Source: CAIVVT01 sp963838205 (lineage in GTDB: Bacteria > Acidobacteriota > Terriglobia > Bryobacterales > Bryobacteraceae). Taken from it: 64,000 nt of DNA. The position numbers and the translations under genes were made by a program. Every line of letters begins with the position of its first letter. The first letter of the stretch is position 1. The notes beneath the pieces are model-generated. The model was not told the DNA's origin. It did no database searches and saw nothing but the letters and a program-made list of their open reading frames with translations. This document shows positions 43,511 to 54,229 of the stretch, piece after piece. The DNA is taken from contig CAWIQF010000011.1 in NCBI GenBank assembly GCA_963838205.1, forward strand, positions 86,318 through 150,317. Reading direction: 5' to 3'.

Positions 43511-45142
43511 TCAACTGATAATGCCTTCGCCCGCGCCGAGAGCGGAGAGAAACTGCTCGCGTTCCTTGTCGGCCGATTCGACCGCCAGTTCAAAAGTCAC
43601 TACATAGGTCAGCGCGGCGACGAACAGGGCCGCGGCCTGCACGGCGAAGAACGCCCATTCACTCTGGAAGGCATACTTTGCCAGATGAGCGAAGACCACC
43701 GACGGCAAGGCGGCCAGGTACACCAGCATCAGCCAGCCCCCGGCGCGTCCGCTGCCTCTGCCGCGCCATGGGTTGGACGAGTCCACGCCCTTGGCATAGC
43801 GCACCGAAGTGAGGTTGCCGACGGCGAACAAAAACGCGGCAAAGACAAACACCGTGGCCAGGCTTTCCCCCAGGCGCTCGGGCGTCATGGGCGCGCGGAA
43901 GAGCTTGGCCAGCAGGCACACGACGAGGATCTCGAGAGTGACGAACAGCAGCGCCGTGGCATTCTTGGCGATGAGCACGGTGGAGAAGCGCACCGGCATC
44001 ACGAAGTAGGCCTGCGCGGCTCTGCGGTCATAGGCGAAGACGTTGGCAAACAGCGGCTCGGTCAGCAGCAGCATCGAATACAGCACCACGATGGTGAGGA
44101 AGTTCTGCGGCAGGAAGCCGGTGTTGGCGCCGCCGCCGGGCTTCGACAGATACGGCAGCCAGATGATGAGACTGAAAAAAGCGCCCATCAGGAACAGGGT
44201 GCGGAAGCGGGGCACGCGCGGCAATGTGAGCAGCTCCTTCTGCACGAGCGTAGCGAGGGGTTCGGGCAGGAATCTCACCGGCAATCCGGCGATGCGCTCT
44301 CCAAATGAGACGCGGCCCGGCGGGCCGGTCTGCTTGCGGCTGGCGCTTTCGGCCTCCGCCGCGTCGAAGTGCAGGCCTCGGCGGAACTGGGAGTAGCCGA
44401 ACCAGGCCCCTGCCACGAGCCACAGGGCGAGTCCGAAAAAGGCGGCGAAAGAGAGCTCGCCCGAAGCCAGGCGGGCGGTCCATTGCCAGGGCAGCGGCAG
44501 CGCCGCGCTGAGAGCCGAATAGCGTTGCAGATACGCGTTGATGTTCGCGGCCGGGACGGTGCGCACGAGCAGGTTGGGCAACTGCGTCAGCAGCAGCAGA
44601 CCCAGGACGACCACCTCGCGCACGCCGCGCTTGCGCAGCAGGCGCGTCAGCAGGTCGCGTATGCCCGCCGACAGGCACAGATTGAAAGCCGTGAAAGGCA
44701 CGAAGAACAGCGGCCCCCACCAGGGCACGATGGGGTTGCGCCACAAGCCGATCGCGGCGCCGGTCAGCAGTATCAGGACTTCGATGCCCGTACTGGCCCG
44801 CAGCAGGACCTCGATGCCGAACATGCGGCGCTCGGGGATGGGATAAACGAACAGCCGCTTGAGGTCCAGCGAGAGCCCGCTGGTGGCCATCATCAAGGGC
44901 ATCAACTGCCAGAACAGGAGACAAACGAGCAGGCCCAGGTCGAGGGTCCTGAGGAGCCATGCGCGATCGGTCACTTCGGGCAACCCAAAAGCGGCGAGCA
45001 CGCCGAACATAGCGAAGATGGAGTACCAGACAATCGAGAAGAACCACGCCAGGACCGCGCCGCCGCGGTTGCGCGGAAAGCGGTTGAAGATGGAGCGGTA
45101 TTGCACCCAGACGATGGCGCGGGTCTGCTGGTCAAGGAGCAT
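43511..45142 (-). CDS. ABC-2-type transporter permease (large)
   Basis: The 543-residue integral membrane protein has about twelve hydrophobic segments in two halves joined by a soluble loop (SQFRRGLHFDAAEAESASRKQ...). The gene starts 9 bp after the ATPase gene stop on the same strand, so the two form one exporter. No substrate motif is visible. Long two-halved permeases of this kind occur in Acidobacteria with unknown cargo. Confidence 0.82.
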   Translation of the reverse strand: MLLDQQTRAIVWVQYRSIFNRFPRNRGGAVLAWFFSIVWYSIFAMFGVLAAFGLPEVTDRAWLLRTLDLGLLVCLLFWQLMPLMMATSGLSLDLKRLFVYPIPERRMFGIEVLLRASTGIEVLILLTGAAIGLWRNPIVPWWGPLFFVPFTAFNLCLSAGIRDLLTRLLRKRGVREVVVLGLLLLTQLPNLLVRTVPAANINAYLQRYSALSAALPLPWQWTARLASGELSFAAFFGLALWLVAGAWFGYSQFRRGLHFDAAEAESASRKQTGPPGRVSFGERIAGLPVRFLPEPLATLVQKELLTLPRVPRFRTLFLMGAFFSLIIWLPYLSKPGGGANTGFLPQNFLTIVVLYSMLLLTEPLFANVFAYDRRAAQAYFVMPVRFSTVLIAKNATALLFVTLEILVVCLLAKLFRAPMTPERLGESLATVFVFAAFLFAVGNLTSVRYAKGVDSSNPWRGRGSGRAGGWLMLVYLAALPSVVFAHLAKYAFQSEWAFFAVQAAALFVAALTYVVTFELAVESADKEREQFLSALGAGEGIIS

Positions 45143-45151
45143 CGCGCGCTC

Positions 45152-45916
45152 CTACAGCCAGTCCAGCGTCTCGTTGGTGCGCGCCTCGGCGCCCACCACG
45201 CGCACGAACAGGTCCTCGAGCGTCTCCTGGCCGGAGCGCAGCTCGTCGATCGTGCCCTCGGCGACCAGCCGGCCGTGGTCGATGATGGCAAAGCGCTGGC
45301 ACAATCGCTCGACGACTTCGAGCACATGCGAGGTGATGAAAATCGTGCTGCCGTGCCGCGCCTGCTCGAGCAGGATCTCCTTCATCAGCCGCGCCCCGAC
45401 GGCATCGACGCCTTCGAACGGCTCGTCCAGCAGGAACACGTCGGGCTTATGGATCAGCGCCGCGGCCATGGCCACGCGCTTGCGCATGCCCTTGGAGTAG
45501 TCGACGATCAGCTTGCGCCCGGCGGAGTCGAGCTCGAACAGCTCCATCAACTCGCGCGTGCGCTGCCGCACCGTGGCCATATCGAGGCCGTACATGCGGC
45601 CGACGAAATGGACGAACTCGGGTCCGCTGAGATGGTCGAACAAGAGCGTGTCGTCAGGCACCAGGCCGATGCGTTGTTTGATCGCCACGGCGTCCTCGGG
45701 CATGCGCAAACCGAGCAGCGCCATCGTGCCGGAAGTCGGCGGAGCGAGTCCCATCAGCATGCGGATGGTGGTCGTCTTGCCCGCGCCGTTGGGTCCGAGG
45801 AAACCGTAGAAGCAGCCTCGCGGGACGGTCAGGTTCAGGCCGTCCACGGCCGCTTTGTCGCCGTAGACTTTGCGCAATTCGTGGATCTCGATGGCGGGGG
45901 CGGAGTCGAACGTCAC
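45152..45916 (-). CDS. ABC transporter ATP-binding protein
   Basis: The 254-residue protein has Walker A GPNGAGKTTTIRMLMGL, the signature YSKGMRKRVAMAAALI (SKGMR form, typical of ABC-2 drug/lipid exporters), Walker B DVFLLDEPFEGVD and the switch His in IFITSHVLEVVE. It overlaps the lipid kinase gene by 4 nt and precedes its permease by 9 bp. Confidence 0.94.
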   Translation of the reverse strand: MTFDSAPAIEIHELRKVYGDKAAVDGLNLTVPRGCFYGFLGPNGAGKTTTIRMLMGLAPPTSGTMALLGLRMPEDAVAIKQRIGLVPDDTLLFDHLSGPEFVHFVGRMYGLDMATVRQRTRELMELFELDSAGRKLIVDYSKGMRKRVAMAAALIHKPDVFLLDEPFEGVDAVGARLMKEILLEQARHGSTIFITSHVLEVVERLCQRFAIIDHGRLVAEGTIDELRSGQETLEDLFVRVVGAEARTNETLDWL

Positions 45917-46848
45917 GGTGATTCGTATTGTAGCCGGACGGTGGCCGGTGTCATGACACTGAGGTAGGGCGCCGGGATCAGGAGCCGGATATTGCCCTCG
46001 ACGATCTCGAAGCGCGCCGCGCCGAAGCCGGCGTGTTCGCCGTCGAGCTGCAGATCGAGGCTCTCGCCACCGAGCGGCTCGACCTCCACGTTGGTGGCCT
46101 CCAGAACGCGCACTCCGTTCATGTTGTCCAGCGCATTGAAGACCGCGCCGAGGAGGTATTTCACATACAGCAAAGTACTCTCGCCGGAAAACAGAACGAT
46201 GGCGAAACGGTCCTCAAGCAGATTGGCCCGGCGGGCGATGGCGAGGTCGCCGCCGTAATTTCGCACGCGGCTGAACAGCGCGAAGCTGGACAGGTATTCG
46301 CGCCCGGAGACGCGGACGCGAAAGCTGGGCAGGCGCACGCCGATTTGCTGGAAGGCGTAAAGCCAGTAGGAGAATTTGCCGATGCGCCGCTTCAGCGCCG
46401 GGTCGACAATGCGCACGGTGCGCGCGTCGAAGCCGACGCCGGCCATGCAGACGAAGAGCCGCGCGCCGGCGCTGGTGATCATGCGGCCGAGAGAGATCGG
46501 GACGGGCGCGCAGGCCGACAGCAGTTCGGCGGCGCGCAGCGGGTTATTGCCCAGACCCAGCTCGTTGGCCAGCACGTTGGCGTTGCCGAAGGGCAGGATG
46601 CCGAGCGGGACCGAGGATCCGGCGACGCCCGCCAGCGCTTCGTTGATCGTGCCGTCGCCGCCGGCGATGAGAATCAGGCCGCTCTCCTGTTCGACGCAGC
46701 GCGCCGCGATGGGCCCCGCGGTCTGCGGCCCTTCCGTGGCGATGGTCTGCACTTCGGGCCATTTCTCGCGCAGCAGCGACAGCGTGCGCTGGAAGTGTCC
46801 GGGGTGGCGGCGCAGCCCGCCGGCCTCGGGGTTGAAAATGACGTGCAC
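45913..46848 (-). CDS. Diacylglycerol/lipid kinase (YegS/DgkB family)
   Basis: The 311-residue protein has the DAG kinase catalytic motif ILIAGGDGTINEALAGVAGS, with LPFGNANVLANELGLG and the C-terminal beta-sandwich (VEVEPLGGESLDLQLDGEHAG). Members phosphorylate diacylglycerol or other lipids at the inner membrane. The 4-nt overlap with the ABC ATPase gene suggests that the exporter handles a lipid-type cargo, an inference from operon structure. Confidence 0.87.
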   Translation of the reverse strand: MHVIFNPEAGGLRRHPGHFQRTLSLLREKWPEVQTIATEGPQTAGPIAARCVEQESGLILIAGGDGTINEALAGVAGSSVPLGILPFGNANVLANELGLGNNPLRAAELLSACAPVPISLGRMITSAGARLFVCMAGVGFDARTVRIVDPALKRRIGKFSYWLYAFQQIGVRLPSFRVRVSGREYLSSFALFSRVRNYGGDLAIARRANLLEDRFAIVLFSGESTLLYVKYLLGAVFNALDNMNGVRVLEATNVEVEPLGGESLDLQLDGEHAGFGAARFEIVEGNIRLLIPAPYLSVMTPATVRLQYESP

Positions 46849-46903
46849 CGGACGTTGACGCGCTATGACCAGGGCCCCCCTCAGCTACGATTATAGAGAT
46901 CCG

Positions 46904-48955
46904 ATGAGGAAGCCCGATTCGACAGATCCGATCTTGCGCGAGATCGAGCTTCTGCGCGCCGATTTGCGGCGGCACGAACATCTATATTACGTCCTGGACC
47001 ACCCCGAGATCAGCGACGCCGAGTACGACGGCATGCTGCGGCGGCTCAAGGAACTCGAAACCGCGCATCCCGAGTTCGACTCGGCCGACTCGCCGACCCG
47101 GCGCGTGGGCGGCGCCGTGCGCGAGGGTTTCGTCAAGGTGCGGCACTCGTCGCCGATGCTGAGCCTCGACAACGCTCTCAACGAACGGGAGTTGGCGGAG
47201 TTCGACGGGCGCGTGCGGGAGCTGCTGGCGGGCGAGCCGTACCGCTACGTGGCCGAGCTGAAGCTGGACGGGCTGTCGCTGGCGGCGCAGTATGAACGCG
47301 GGCGGCTGAAGCTCGCCGTGACCCGCGGCGACGGCCAGGAGGGCGAGGACGTCACCGCCAACGCGCGCACCATCCGCACGCTGCCGCTGCAGGTCGATGC
47401 GGCCCTGGTTTCCGCCTGGCCGGAATTCGAGGTGCGCGGCGAAGTGCTCATGCCGCGCCCCGAGTTCGAGCGTCTGAACGCCGAGCGCGCCGCGGAAGGG
47501 TCGCCGCTGTATGCCAATCCGCGCAACTCCGCCGCCGGCTCGCTGCGGGTGCTCGACACCGCGCTGACGGCCTCGCGCAAGCTCGAATTCCAGGCCTATT
47601 TCCTGCTCGTGGACGGCCAGCCGGCGCTGCCGTCGCATTGGGAGAATCTGGAGCGCCTGCGCGCGCTGGGCTTCAAGGTGAATCCCAACGCGCGGCTCGT
47701 GGCGGGGCTGGACGAGTTGCTGGAGTTCTGCCGCGAGTGGGGCCAGCGGCGGGAGACTCTGCCCTACGAAATCGACGGCGTCGTAGCCAAGATCGACTCC
47801 ATCGAGCAGCAGCGCCGGCTGGGCTGGACCGCCAAGTCGCCGCGCTGGGCGATTGCCTTCAAGTTCAGCGCCCGGCAGGCCGAGACGGTGCTCGAGAACA
47901 TCGACGTGCAGGTGGGGCGCACGGGCGTGCTGACGCCGGTGGCGCGGCTGCGCCCGGTGGTGGTGAGCGGCGTGACCGTGTCCAATGCCACGTTGCACAA
48001 CGAGGACGAGATCGCGCGTCTCGACCTGGCCATCGGTGACACGGTGCTGATCGAACGCAGCGGCGACGTGATTCCCAAAGTCGTCGCGGTGCGCGCGCGG
48101 CCCGCCGATCGCCGGGCGTTCCACATGCCCGACGCCTGCCCGGTGTGCGGCAGCACGGCGGTGCGCGCCGAGGGCGAGGTGGCGCGCCGGTGCCTGAATT
48201 CGAGCTGCCCGGCGCGGATCAAGGAGTCGCTGGCGCACTACGCCGCGCGGACTGTTATGGACATCGACGGGCTGGGCGATGCGCTGGTCGATCAACTGGT
48301 GGACACCGGCCTCGTGAAGAGCATCGCCGACCTGTATCAACTGCGGCTCGAACAGTTGCTGAACCTGGAGCGGATGGGCGAGAAATCGGCGTCCAGAATC
48401 ATGGCGAGCATCGACGCCACGCGGCAACGGCCGGTGGAGCGGCTGATCGCCGGCCTGGGCATCCCGTTCGTGGGCGAGCGGACGGCGCAGATTCTCGGCC
48501 GCACGTTCGGCGACATCGACGCAATCATGCAGGCCGGCGAAGAGACGTTGCAGAGCGCGGAAGAGGTCGGGCCAAAGGTGGCGCAATCGATTCGCGGGTT
48601 CTTCCTCGAGCCGCACAACCGCGAGCTCATGGAGCAACTCCGCGCGGCGGGCCTGCAGTTTCAGGGAGAGGTCCAGGCAGCGCCGGCCGGCGGAGGCCTG
48701 GCGGGGCTGACATTCGTGCTCACCGGGACGCTGGCTTCGATGTCGCGCGAGCAGGCCAAGGCGCGGATCGAAGCCGCCGGAGGCAAGGTGACGGGATCGG
48801 TCAGCAAACGCACGTCCGTGGTAGTGGCCGGGGTGGACGCGGGAACTAAATTGGACAAGGCTCGGGCATTCGGCAGCGAGATCTGGACCGAAGCGCAACT
48901 CCTCGCGCGCCTGGGCGGTGCGCGGGATGAAGGGTCGGACGGAAAGGCTGAATGA
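46904..48955 (+). CDS. ligA: NAD-dependent DNA ligase LigA
   Basis: The protein joins nicks during replication and repair using NAD. Domain Ia (LRRHEHLYYVLDHPEISDAEYD) is followed by the adenylation domain with AMP-accepting Lys in VAELKLDGLSLA, then the OB fold, a Cys4 zinc finger (DACPVCGS and RRCLNSSCPARI), HhH motifs (GLGIPFVGERTAQ) and a BRCT domain (GLTFVLTGTLASMSREQAKA). Length from ATG 46904 is 683 residues; an in-frame ATG at 46865 would add 13 residues and cannot be excluded. The stop overlaps the next gene by 4 nt. Confidence 0.96.
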   Translation: MRKPDSTDPILREIELLRADLRRHEHLYYVLDHPEISDAEYDGMLRRLKELETAHPEFDSADSPTRRVGGAVREGFVKVRHSSPMLSLDNALNERELAEFDGRVRELLAGEPYRYVAELKLDGLSLAAQYERGRLKLAVTRGDGQEGEDVTANARTIRTLPLQVDAALVSAWPEFEVRGEVLMPRPEFERLNAERAAEGSPLYANPRNSAAGSLRVLDTALTASRKLEFQAYFLLVDGQPALPSHWENLERLRALGFKVNPNARLVAGLDELLEFCREWGQRRETLPYEIDGVVAKIDSIEQQRRLGWTAKSPRWAIAFKFSARQAETVLENIDVQVGRTGVLTPVARLRPVVVSGVTVSNATLHNEDEIARLDLAIGDTVLIERSGDVIPKVVAVRARPADRRAFHMPDACPVCGSTAVRAEGEVARRCLNSSCPARIKESLAHYAARTVMDIDGLGDALVDQLVDTGLVKSIADLYQLRLEQLLNLERMGEKSASRIMASIDATRQRPVERLIAGLGIPFVGERTAQILGRTFGDIDAIMQAGEETLQSAEEVGPKVAQSIRGFFLEPHNRELMEQLRAAGLQFQGEVQAAPAGGGLAGLTFVLTGTLASMSREQAKARIEAAGGKVTGSVSKRTSVVVAGVDAGTKLDKARAFGSEIWTEAQLLARLGGARDEGSDGKAE

Positions 48956-49563
48956 AGAAGATCCTCGCTGTGCTCGCCGCCTGGGGACTGCCCGGCATCT
49001 TCCTGCTGACCATTGCGGACGGAGCGGGCGTGCCGAACCCTTCGGGACCGGACGTGATGTTGCTGCTGTACACCTCGCAGCGCCCCGACCGCTGGCTGCT
49101 GGCGGGGTTGGTAGCCGTGGCGGGCTCGCTGATCGGGTCGTTGATCCTGTTCGAGGCGGCGCGCAAGGGCGGCGAGATGTACCTCGAAGGCAAGCTGCAC
49201 TCGGGGCGCGGGCGGCGCTTTCGCGATTGGTTCCGGCACTACGGACTGGTGACGGTGTTCATCCCCGCGCTGGTGCCGATTCCAATGCCGCTGAAGGCGT
49301 TCGAGATCTGTGCTGGAGCGCTGGGGGTGAAGCGCGCGCCGTTTATCGCGGTGTTCGTGGCGGCGCGGCTGCCGCGCTACCTGGCGTTGTGCTGGCTGGG
49401 GCGCAACCTGCACCAGGAGCCGCTGAAGTTCCTCAAGGGCCACATGCTGGATTTCGTGTGGATCGCGCTGGGCACGCTGGTGCTGTGCGTGGCGCTGGTG
49501 AAGCTGGCCGACCGTTACCGCAAGCCGCCCGAACTGGCGCCTCCAACGGACCTTCCGGCATAA
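48952..49563 (+). CDS. VTT-domain (DedA/YqaA-like) membrane protein
   Basis: The 203-residue protein has four to five membrane segments. A VTT-type core is seen (FLLTIADGAGVPNPSGPDVMLLLY, the re-entrant loop region, and FRHYGLVTVFIPALVPIPMPLKAFEICAGALGV). DedA-superfamily proteins act in lipid flipping and membrane homeostasis. It is translationally coupled to ligA (ATGA), which is likely a matter of arrangement rather than function. Confidence 0.82.
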   Translation: MKKILAVLAAWGLPGIFLLTIADGAGVPNPSGPDVMLLLYTSQRPDRWLLAGLVAVAGSLIGSLILFEAARKGGEMYLEGKLHSGRGRRFRDWFRHYGLVTVFIPALVPIPMPLKAFEICAGALGVKRAPFIAVFVAARLPRYLALCWLGRNLHQEPLKFLKGHMLDFVWIALGTLVLCVALVKLADRYRKPPELAPPTDLPA

Positions 49564-49601
49564 GATAGAATTCGTCAAATCACCCTTTGGAGGCAGATTT
49601 C

Positions 49602-52600
49602 ATGCGCATGCTGATGGTCGTCGCGAGTTTGGGCGCGCTGTGCGCGCTGGCCTGCGCCGAGTCCCGGCCGGGCTACTACCGCTACCCGGCGTTGAGCGGC
49701 AGGACGATCTTGTTCACGGCGGAAGGCGATCTGTGGAGCGTCGCGGCCGAGGGCGGCACGGCGCGGCGCCTGACCACGTCGCCGGGCCAGGAGCAGGCGG
49801 CGGCGATTTCGCCGGACGGACGGACGGTCGCCTTCACCGCGGAGTACGAAGGGCCGAATGAGGTCTACACGATGCCGGTCGAGGGCGGTCTGCCGACGCG
49901 GCGCACGTGGGATGGCGGCGGCGCGATGGTGGCGGGCTGGACCCCGGACGGGCGGCTGCTGTACCGGACGCGGCGCTTCTCGACGCTGCCCAGCGCGCAA
50001 CTCGTCGCGCTGGACCTGAAGGGCGGGCGCGCGCCGATCGAGCTGGCCCAGGCGGCCGAGGCCACGTTCCTGGCCGATGGCAAAACGATGGTCTTCACGC
50101 GGCTGCCGTTCCAAGGCAGTTCGACCAAGCGCTACAAGGGCGGGGAAGTGCAGAGCCTGTGGAAATGGACGCCCGGCGCGGAGGCCGTGGCGCTGACCAG
50201 GGATTATGCGGGCACGTCGAAGAACCCGATGTTCTGGAAGGGGCGCGTGTACTTCCTGAGCGACCGCGACGGCGTGATGAACGTCTGGTCGATGACGCCC
50301 GAGGGCAAGGATCTGAAGCAACACACGCGGCACAAAGACTACGACGCGCAGAGTGCGTCGCTCTCCGACGGCCGCATCGCGTACCAGTATGGCGCGGACA
50401 TCGCGCTGCTCGATCTGAAGTCGGGTAAGGACGCGGTGGTGCCGATCACGCTGGTCTCCGACTTCGAACAACTGCGCGAGCGCTGGGTGAGGAAGCCGGC
50501 GCAGTACCTGACCTCCGGGCACGTGGCGCCGGATGGGTCGGGGATGGTCTTCACGGCGCGCGGCGAGGTGTTCGCGGCGCCGGCTAAACCGGGGCGGCTG
50601 GTGCGCGTGGCGCACAAGCCGGGCGTGCGGTTTCGCGATGCGCGCTATTCGGCCGACGGCAAAAGCATCCTCGTGATGTCGACCGAGAGCGGCGAGACCG
50701 AGTTCTGGCGCTATCCGGTCAACGGCGTGGGCAGCGGCGAAGAGTCTGACCAGCGATGCCAAGGTGCTGCGCTGGGACGGCGTGAGTTCGCCCGACGGCC
50801 AGTGGCTGGCGCACACCAACAAGGACCAGCAACTGTGGCTGCTCAACTTGAAGACCAAGGAGAACAAGCAGATCGCGCAAAGCACCCAGGACGACTTCGC
50901 GGACCTGAAGTGGTCGCCGGACAGCAAGTGGCTGGCCTACATGGAAGCCGCGGCGAACCAGTTCCGGCAGATCAAGGTCTACAACGTGGAGACGGGCGCG
51001 ACGACGGTGCTCACCTCGGACCGCTTCAACAGCGGGAGCCCGGCCTGGAGCAGCGATGGGCAGTGGCTGTACTTCCTGTCGGACCGCAACCTGCAGACGA
51101 CGGTGTACGGGCCGTGGGGCACGCGCCAGCCGGATCCGCACTTCGACCGCACGGTGAAGATCTACCAGATGGCTCTCAAGAAGGGCCTGCGGTCGCCGTT
51201 CGAGCCGGCCGACGAGCTGCACCCGGAGACCAAGCCGGAGGAGAAGCCGGCCGCGGACGCCAAGCCGGGCGCAGAGGCCAAACCGGGCGATGCCAAGGAC
51301 AAGGAAGCGGCCGAGAAGGACAAGGACAAGGCTAAGGAGAAAGCCGCCAAGGTGAGCGTGCAGATCGAACTGGACGGCATCATGGCGCGCATCCGCGAAG
51401 TGCCGGCGCCGGCGGGCAACTACTCGGATCTGACGGCCAGCGCGAAGCGGCTGTGCTGGGTGGCGGACGCCAGCACGATGCCGCGGCAGCGAGCGCTGAC
51501 GTGCCTGGACATCGAGAACAAGGGCGAGAAGCCGGAAACGGTTCTGGCCGACGTGCACGGGTATGAACTGTCGCAGGACGGCAAGAAGCTGGGCGTGCAT
51601 AAGGAGCAGGATTTCTACATCTTCGACGCCGGAGCGAAGGCGGCGGCGCTGGGCACGCCCAAGGCGCTGACGGACGCCAAGGTGGACCTGAGCGGGTGGA
51701 GCTTCGAGTCTGAATCCACAGGCCGATTTCAAGCAGATGTTCGCCGACGCGTGGCGGCTGGAGCGCGACTACTTCTACGACCGCCACATGCACGGCCTGG
51801 ACTGGAAAGCGGTGCGGGCGAAGTACGAGCCGCTGGTGGAGCGCGTCACCGAGCGCGAGGAGCTGAACGACCTGCTGGCGCAGATGGTGGGCGAGCTGAG
51901 CGCACTGCACATCTTCGTGCATGGCGGCGACGTTCGGGAGACGCCCGATCCGGTGACCATGGGCGCGCTGGGCGCGGTGCTGGAGCGCGACGACAAGGCG
52001 GGAGGCGTGGTGGTGAAGCATATCTACCGCCACGACCCCGATCTGCCGGGCGAAGCCGCGCCGCTGGCGCGGCCGGGCGTGGAGGTGCAGGAAGGCGACG
52101 TGATCACGATGGTGGACGGCGTGGATGTGCTGGCGGCGCCGGACCTGGGCGCATTACTGCGCGAGAAGGCCAACCGGCAGATGCTTGTGCGAGTGAAGCA
52201 GGCCAAGGACGGCAAGACGCGCGACGTGCTGGTGAAGCCGATGACGACCGGCGAAGAGGCGTCGCTGCGCTATGCGGAGTGGGAGTTGACGCGGCGGCAG
52301 AAGGTCGAGCAGGCCGGTGGCGGCAGGATCGGCTACCTGCATCTGCGCGCCATGGGGTCCGGCGACATGGAGCAGTGGGAACGCGACTACTACCCGGTGT
52401 TCGACCGGCAGGGGTTGATCATCGACGTGCGCCACAACCGCGGCGGCAACATCGACTCGTGGCTGCTGGGGAAGCTGCTCAGGAAGGCGTGGTTCTACTG
52501 GCAGCCGCGGGTGGGCGAGCCCATGTGGAACATGCAATACGCCTTCCGCGGGCACATCGTGGTGCTGGTGGACGAGGCGACGGCCAGCGACGGCGAGGCG

Positions 52601-52930
52601 TTCGCCGAAGGCTTCCGCCGGCTGGGGCTGGGCAAAGTCATCGGCACGCGCACGTGGGGCGGCGAGATCTGGCTGAGCGCGTCGAACGTGCTGGTGGACC
52701 GCGGCATCGCCACCGCGGCGGAGACGGGCGTCTACGGACCGGAGCGGCAATGGCTGATCGAGGGCCACGGCGTGGAGCCGGATATCGTGGTGGACAACCT
52801 GCCGCACGAGACATTCACCGGCCGGGATGCGCAACTGGAGGCCGCGTTGAAGCACCTGGAGGCGCTGATCCAGGCCGATCCGCGGCCGGTGCCGGCGGCG
52901 CCGCCGTATCCCAACAAGGCTCCAAAATAG
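49602..52930 (+). CDS. Tricorn-like S41 peptidase, two frameshifts
   Basis: Starting at ATG 49602 behind GGAGG, the gene encodes a signal peptide (MLMVVASLGALCALACA), then a TolB/WD-like beta-propeller (LFTAEGDLWSVAAEGGTARRL..., YFLSDRDGVMNVW). A second propeller with an inserted Lys/Ala/Glu linker follows (PEEKPAADAKPGAEAKPGDA...), then the tricorn core: PDZ (VQEGDVITMVDG) and S41 protease with GLIIDVRHNRGGN and the nucleophile Ser in DEATASDGEAFAEGF. The frame shifts by +1 near 50745 and again near 51709. In both, deleting the T of GAGTCTGA restores GAGCTGA (EL) and the expected protein of about 1108 residues. It should degrade peptides in the periplasm. Confidence 0.86.
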
Positions 52931-53008
52931 AGGTGGCTACGGCCCCACGAAGGATGGCCGCAAGCAGGACCGCCGGGCCGAACGACGGCACCCTGGCGCC
53001 GCATCTTG

Positions 53009-53536
53009 TCAGTGCAGGAACAGGACGCTCCCGGCGATCAGCACGCCGGCCGCGCCGGAGGCGATCCCGGCGTACAGGAATAGCGCGCGGCGGCTGATGA
53101 TCGCGAGCGAACACAGAACGATGGCCAGTTCGAGGAACACCTCGCCGAAATGCAGCCGCAGGGCGTGCTTGCCGCTGACGGCGCTTTCGGCTTCGAACTC
53201 CTTGGCCTGCTCCGAAATCTTCTCGCCTTCGTCCTTGTAACGCTCCTGGTTGGTCTTGAACTTCTCGGCCGCCTTGACGGCCTCGGCGCCCGGCATCAAG
53301 CTCACGATGTCCCGGGCCACTTCGGACTGGTAGCGGCGCAGGGATTTGGCCTGGTAGAACGCCCACTGGTCGGAAGCTTTCTGTTGGCCCAGCAGTTCCT
53401 CGGTAGTGGCGATGTGGCCGGCGACGGCCACGACGGCCAGACAGGCGGCGACGATGGCCATGACCGCGCCTGTGGTCCGGGTGAAGGCGTCGTGGGCGTG
53501 CTCGGCGTGTTCCTGCAATTCTTCGTTGACAGACAA
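53009..53536 (-). CDS. DUF4337 membrane protein
   Basis: A TTG at 53536 with AAAGGAG 8 nt upstream gives a 175-residue protein (MSVNEELQEHAEHAHDAFTR...). It has a TM segment (VMAIVAACLAVVAVAGHIA), a helical soluble loop (QQKASDQWAFYQAKSLRRYQSEVARD...) and a C-terminal hairpin of two TM segments (EVFLELAIVLCSLAIISRRALFLYAGIASG). The DQWAFYQAK motif is characteristic of DUF4337, whose function is unknown. The choice of TTG is supported by the ideal ribosome-binding site. Confidence 0.87.
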   Translation of the reverse strand: MSVNEELQEHAEHAHDAFTRTTGAVMAIVAACLAVVAVAGHIATTEELLGQQKASDQWAFYQAKSLRRYQSEVARDIVSLMPGAEAVKAAEKFKTNQERYKDEGEKISEQAKEFEAESAVSGKHALRLHFGEVFLELAIVLCSLAIISRRALFLYAGIASGAAGVLIAGSVLFLH

Positions 53537-54229
53537 GGGTGAATCTCCTTTGCGGCAAAAGCCTGCGGTCGAATTCCTCGCCCGCCACAGCGAGCGCTGC
53601 GGCCGGCCGACGCCAGGCCGCCACCAGCGTTCGGAGCGCGCAGTGCGGCGGCCGGCAACAGGCCGGCTTCGCGGCCGGGTATCAGACATAGTAGCGCAGG
53701 TCGGGCTGGCAGCGCGGATTGATTGGTTCTGTGGGCGCGAACGCCGCGAACTCTGGGCAGACAGGGCCAGGGCCGGGATGCAATGCCGGTGCGGGAGCAG
53801 GCGGATTCATTGAGAAGGGGGTTTCGAGGGCGGCCAGCGCCCGCGCCCGGCGTGGGTGGGGAGGGGATTTGGGTCGTCCGAGCGGCGGGAAAGTTCCAGC
53901 GGACCCTATCAAACTTAGTCCCAGTACTATTGGTTTGTATCGTCAATGCTTCGGTCGGCCGAGGACGCCAGCGACTGGTATTCGTGAAGGGCACGCCAGA
54001 AGCGCGTCGGAAGAGGGCCAAGGAGGAACCTAGGACTGGTTTTCGTGGGCTCTGTTTTGGCTCCGTAAGTTATTGAATTTTCAATGTCTATATGTAATCA
54101 GGAAATTTATGTCAATATTGCCGTAAGAAGCTGAAGAATCAATGAGAAAGAAGTACAGTATTAAGCGCGACTGGACCACATTTTATGATCGAAAGATAGG
54201 TCTGTAGGTACTATTCTTAGACCCCGGTT
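53537..54229. other. Intergenic stretch with a paralogous copy downstream
   Basis: There is no supported gene. The right part, from about 54045, is AT-rich and shares blocks with the region upstream of the second PEP-CTERM gene, for example GTGGGCTCTG and TGTAATCAGGA followed by TTTATGTCA/TTAAGGTCA. The gene and its long upstream region were therefore duplicated together. Confidence 0.55.

Noticed and set aside
44369..45967. Long open frame antisense to the ABC permease and ATPase genes
   Set aside because: Spans two recognisable coupled genes on the other strand and lacks any domain.
46982..48898. Very long open frame antisense to ligA
   Set aside because: LigA on the + strand has every family motif; the antisense frame has none and is His/Arg/Ala-rich.
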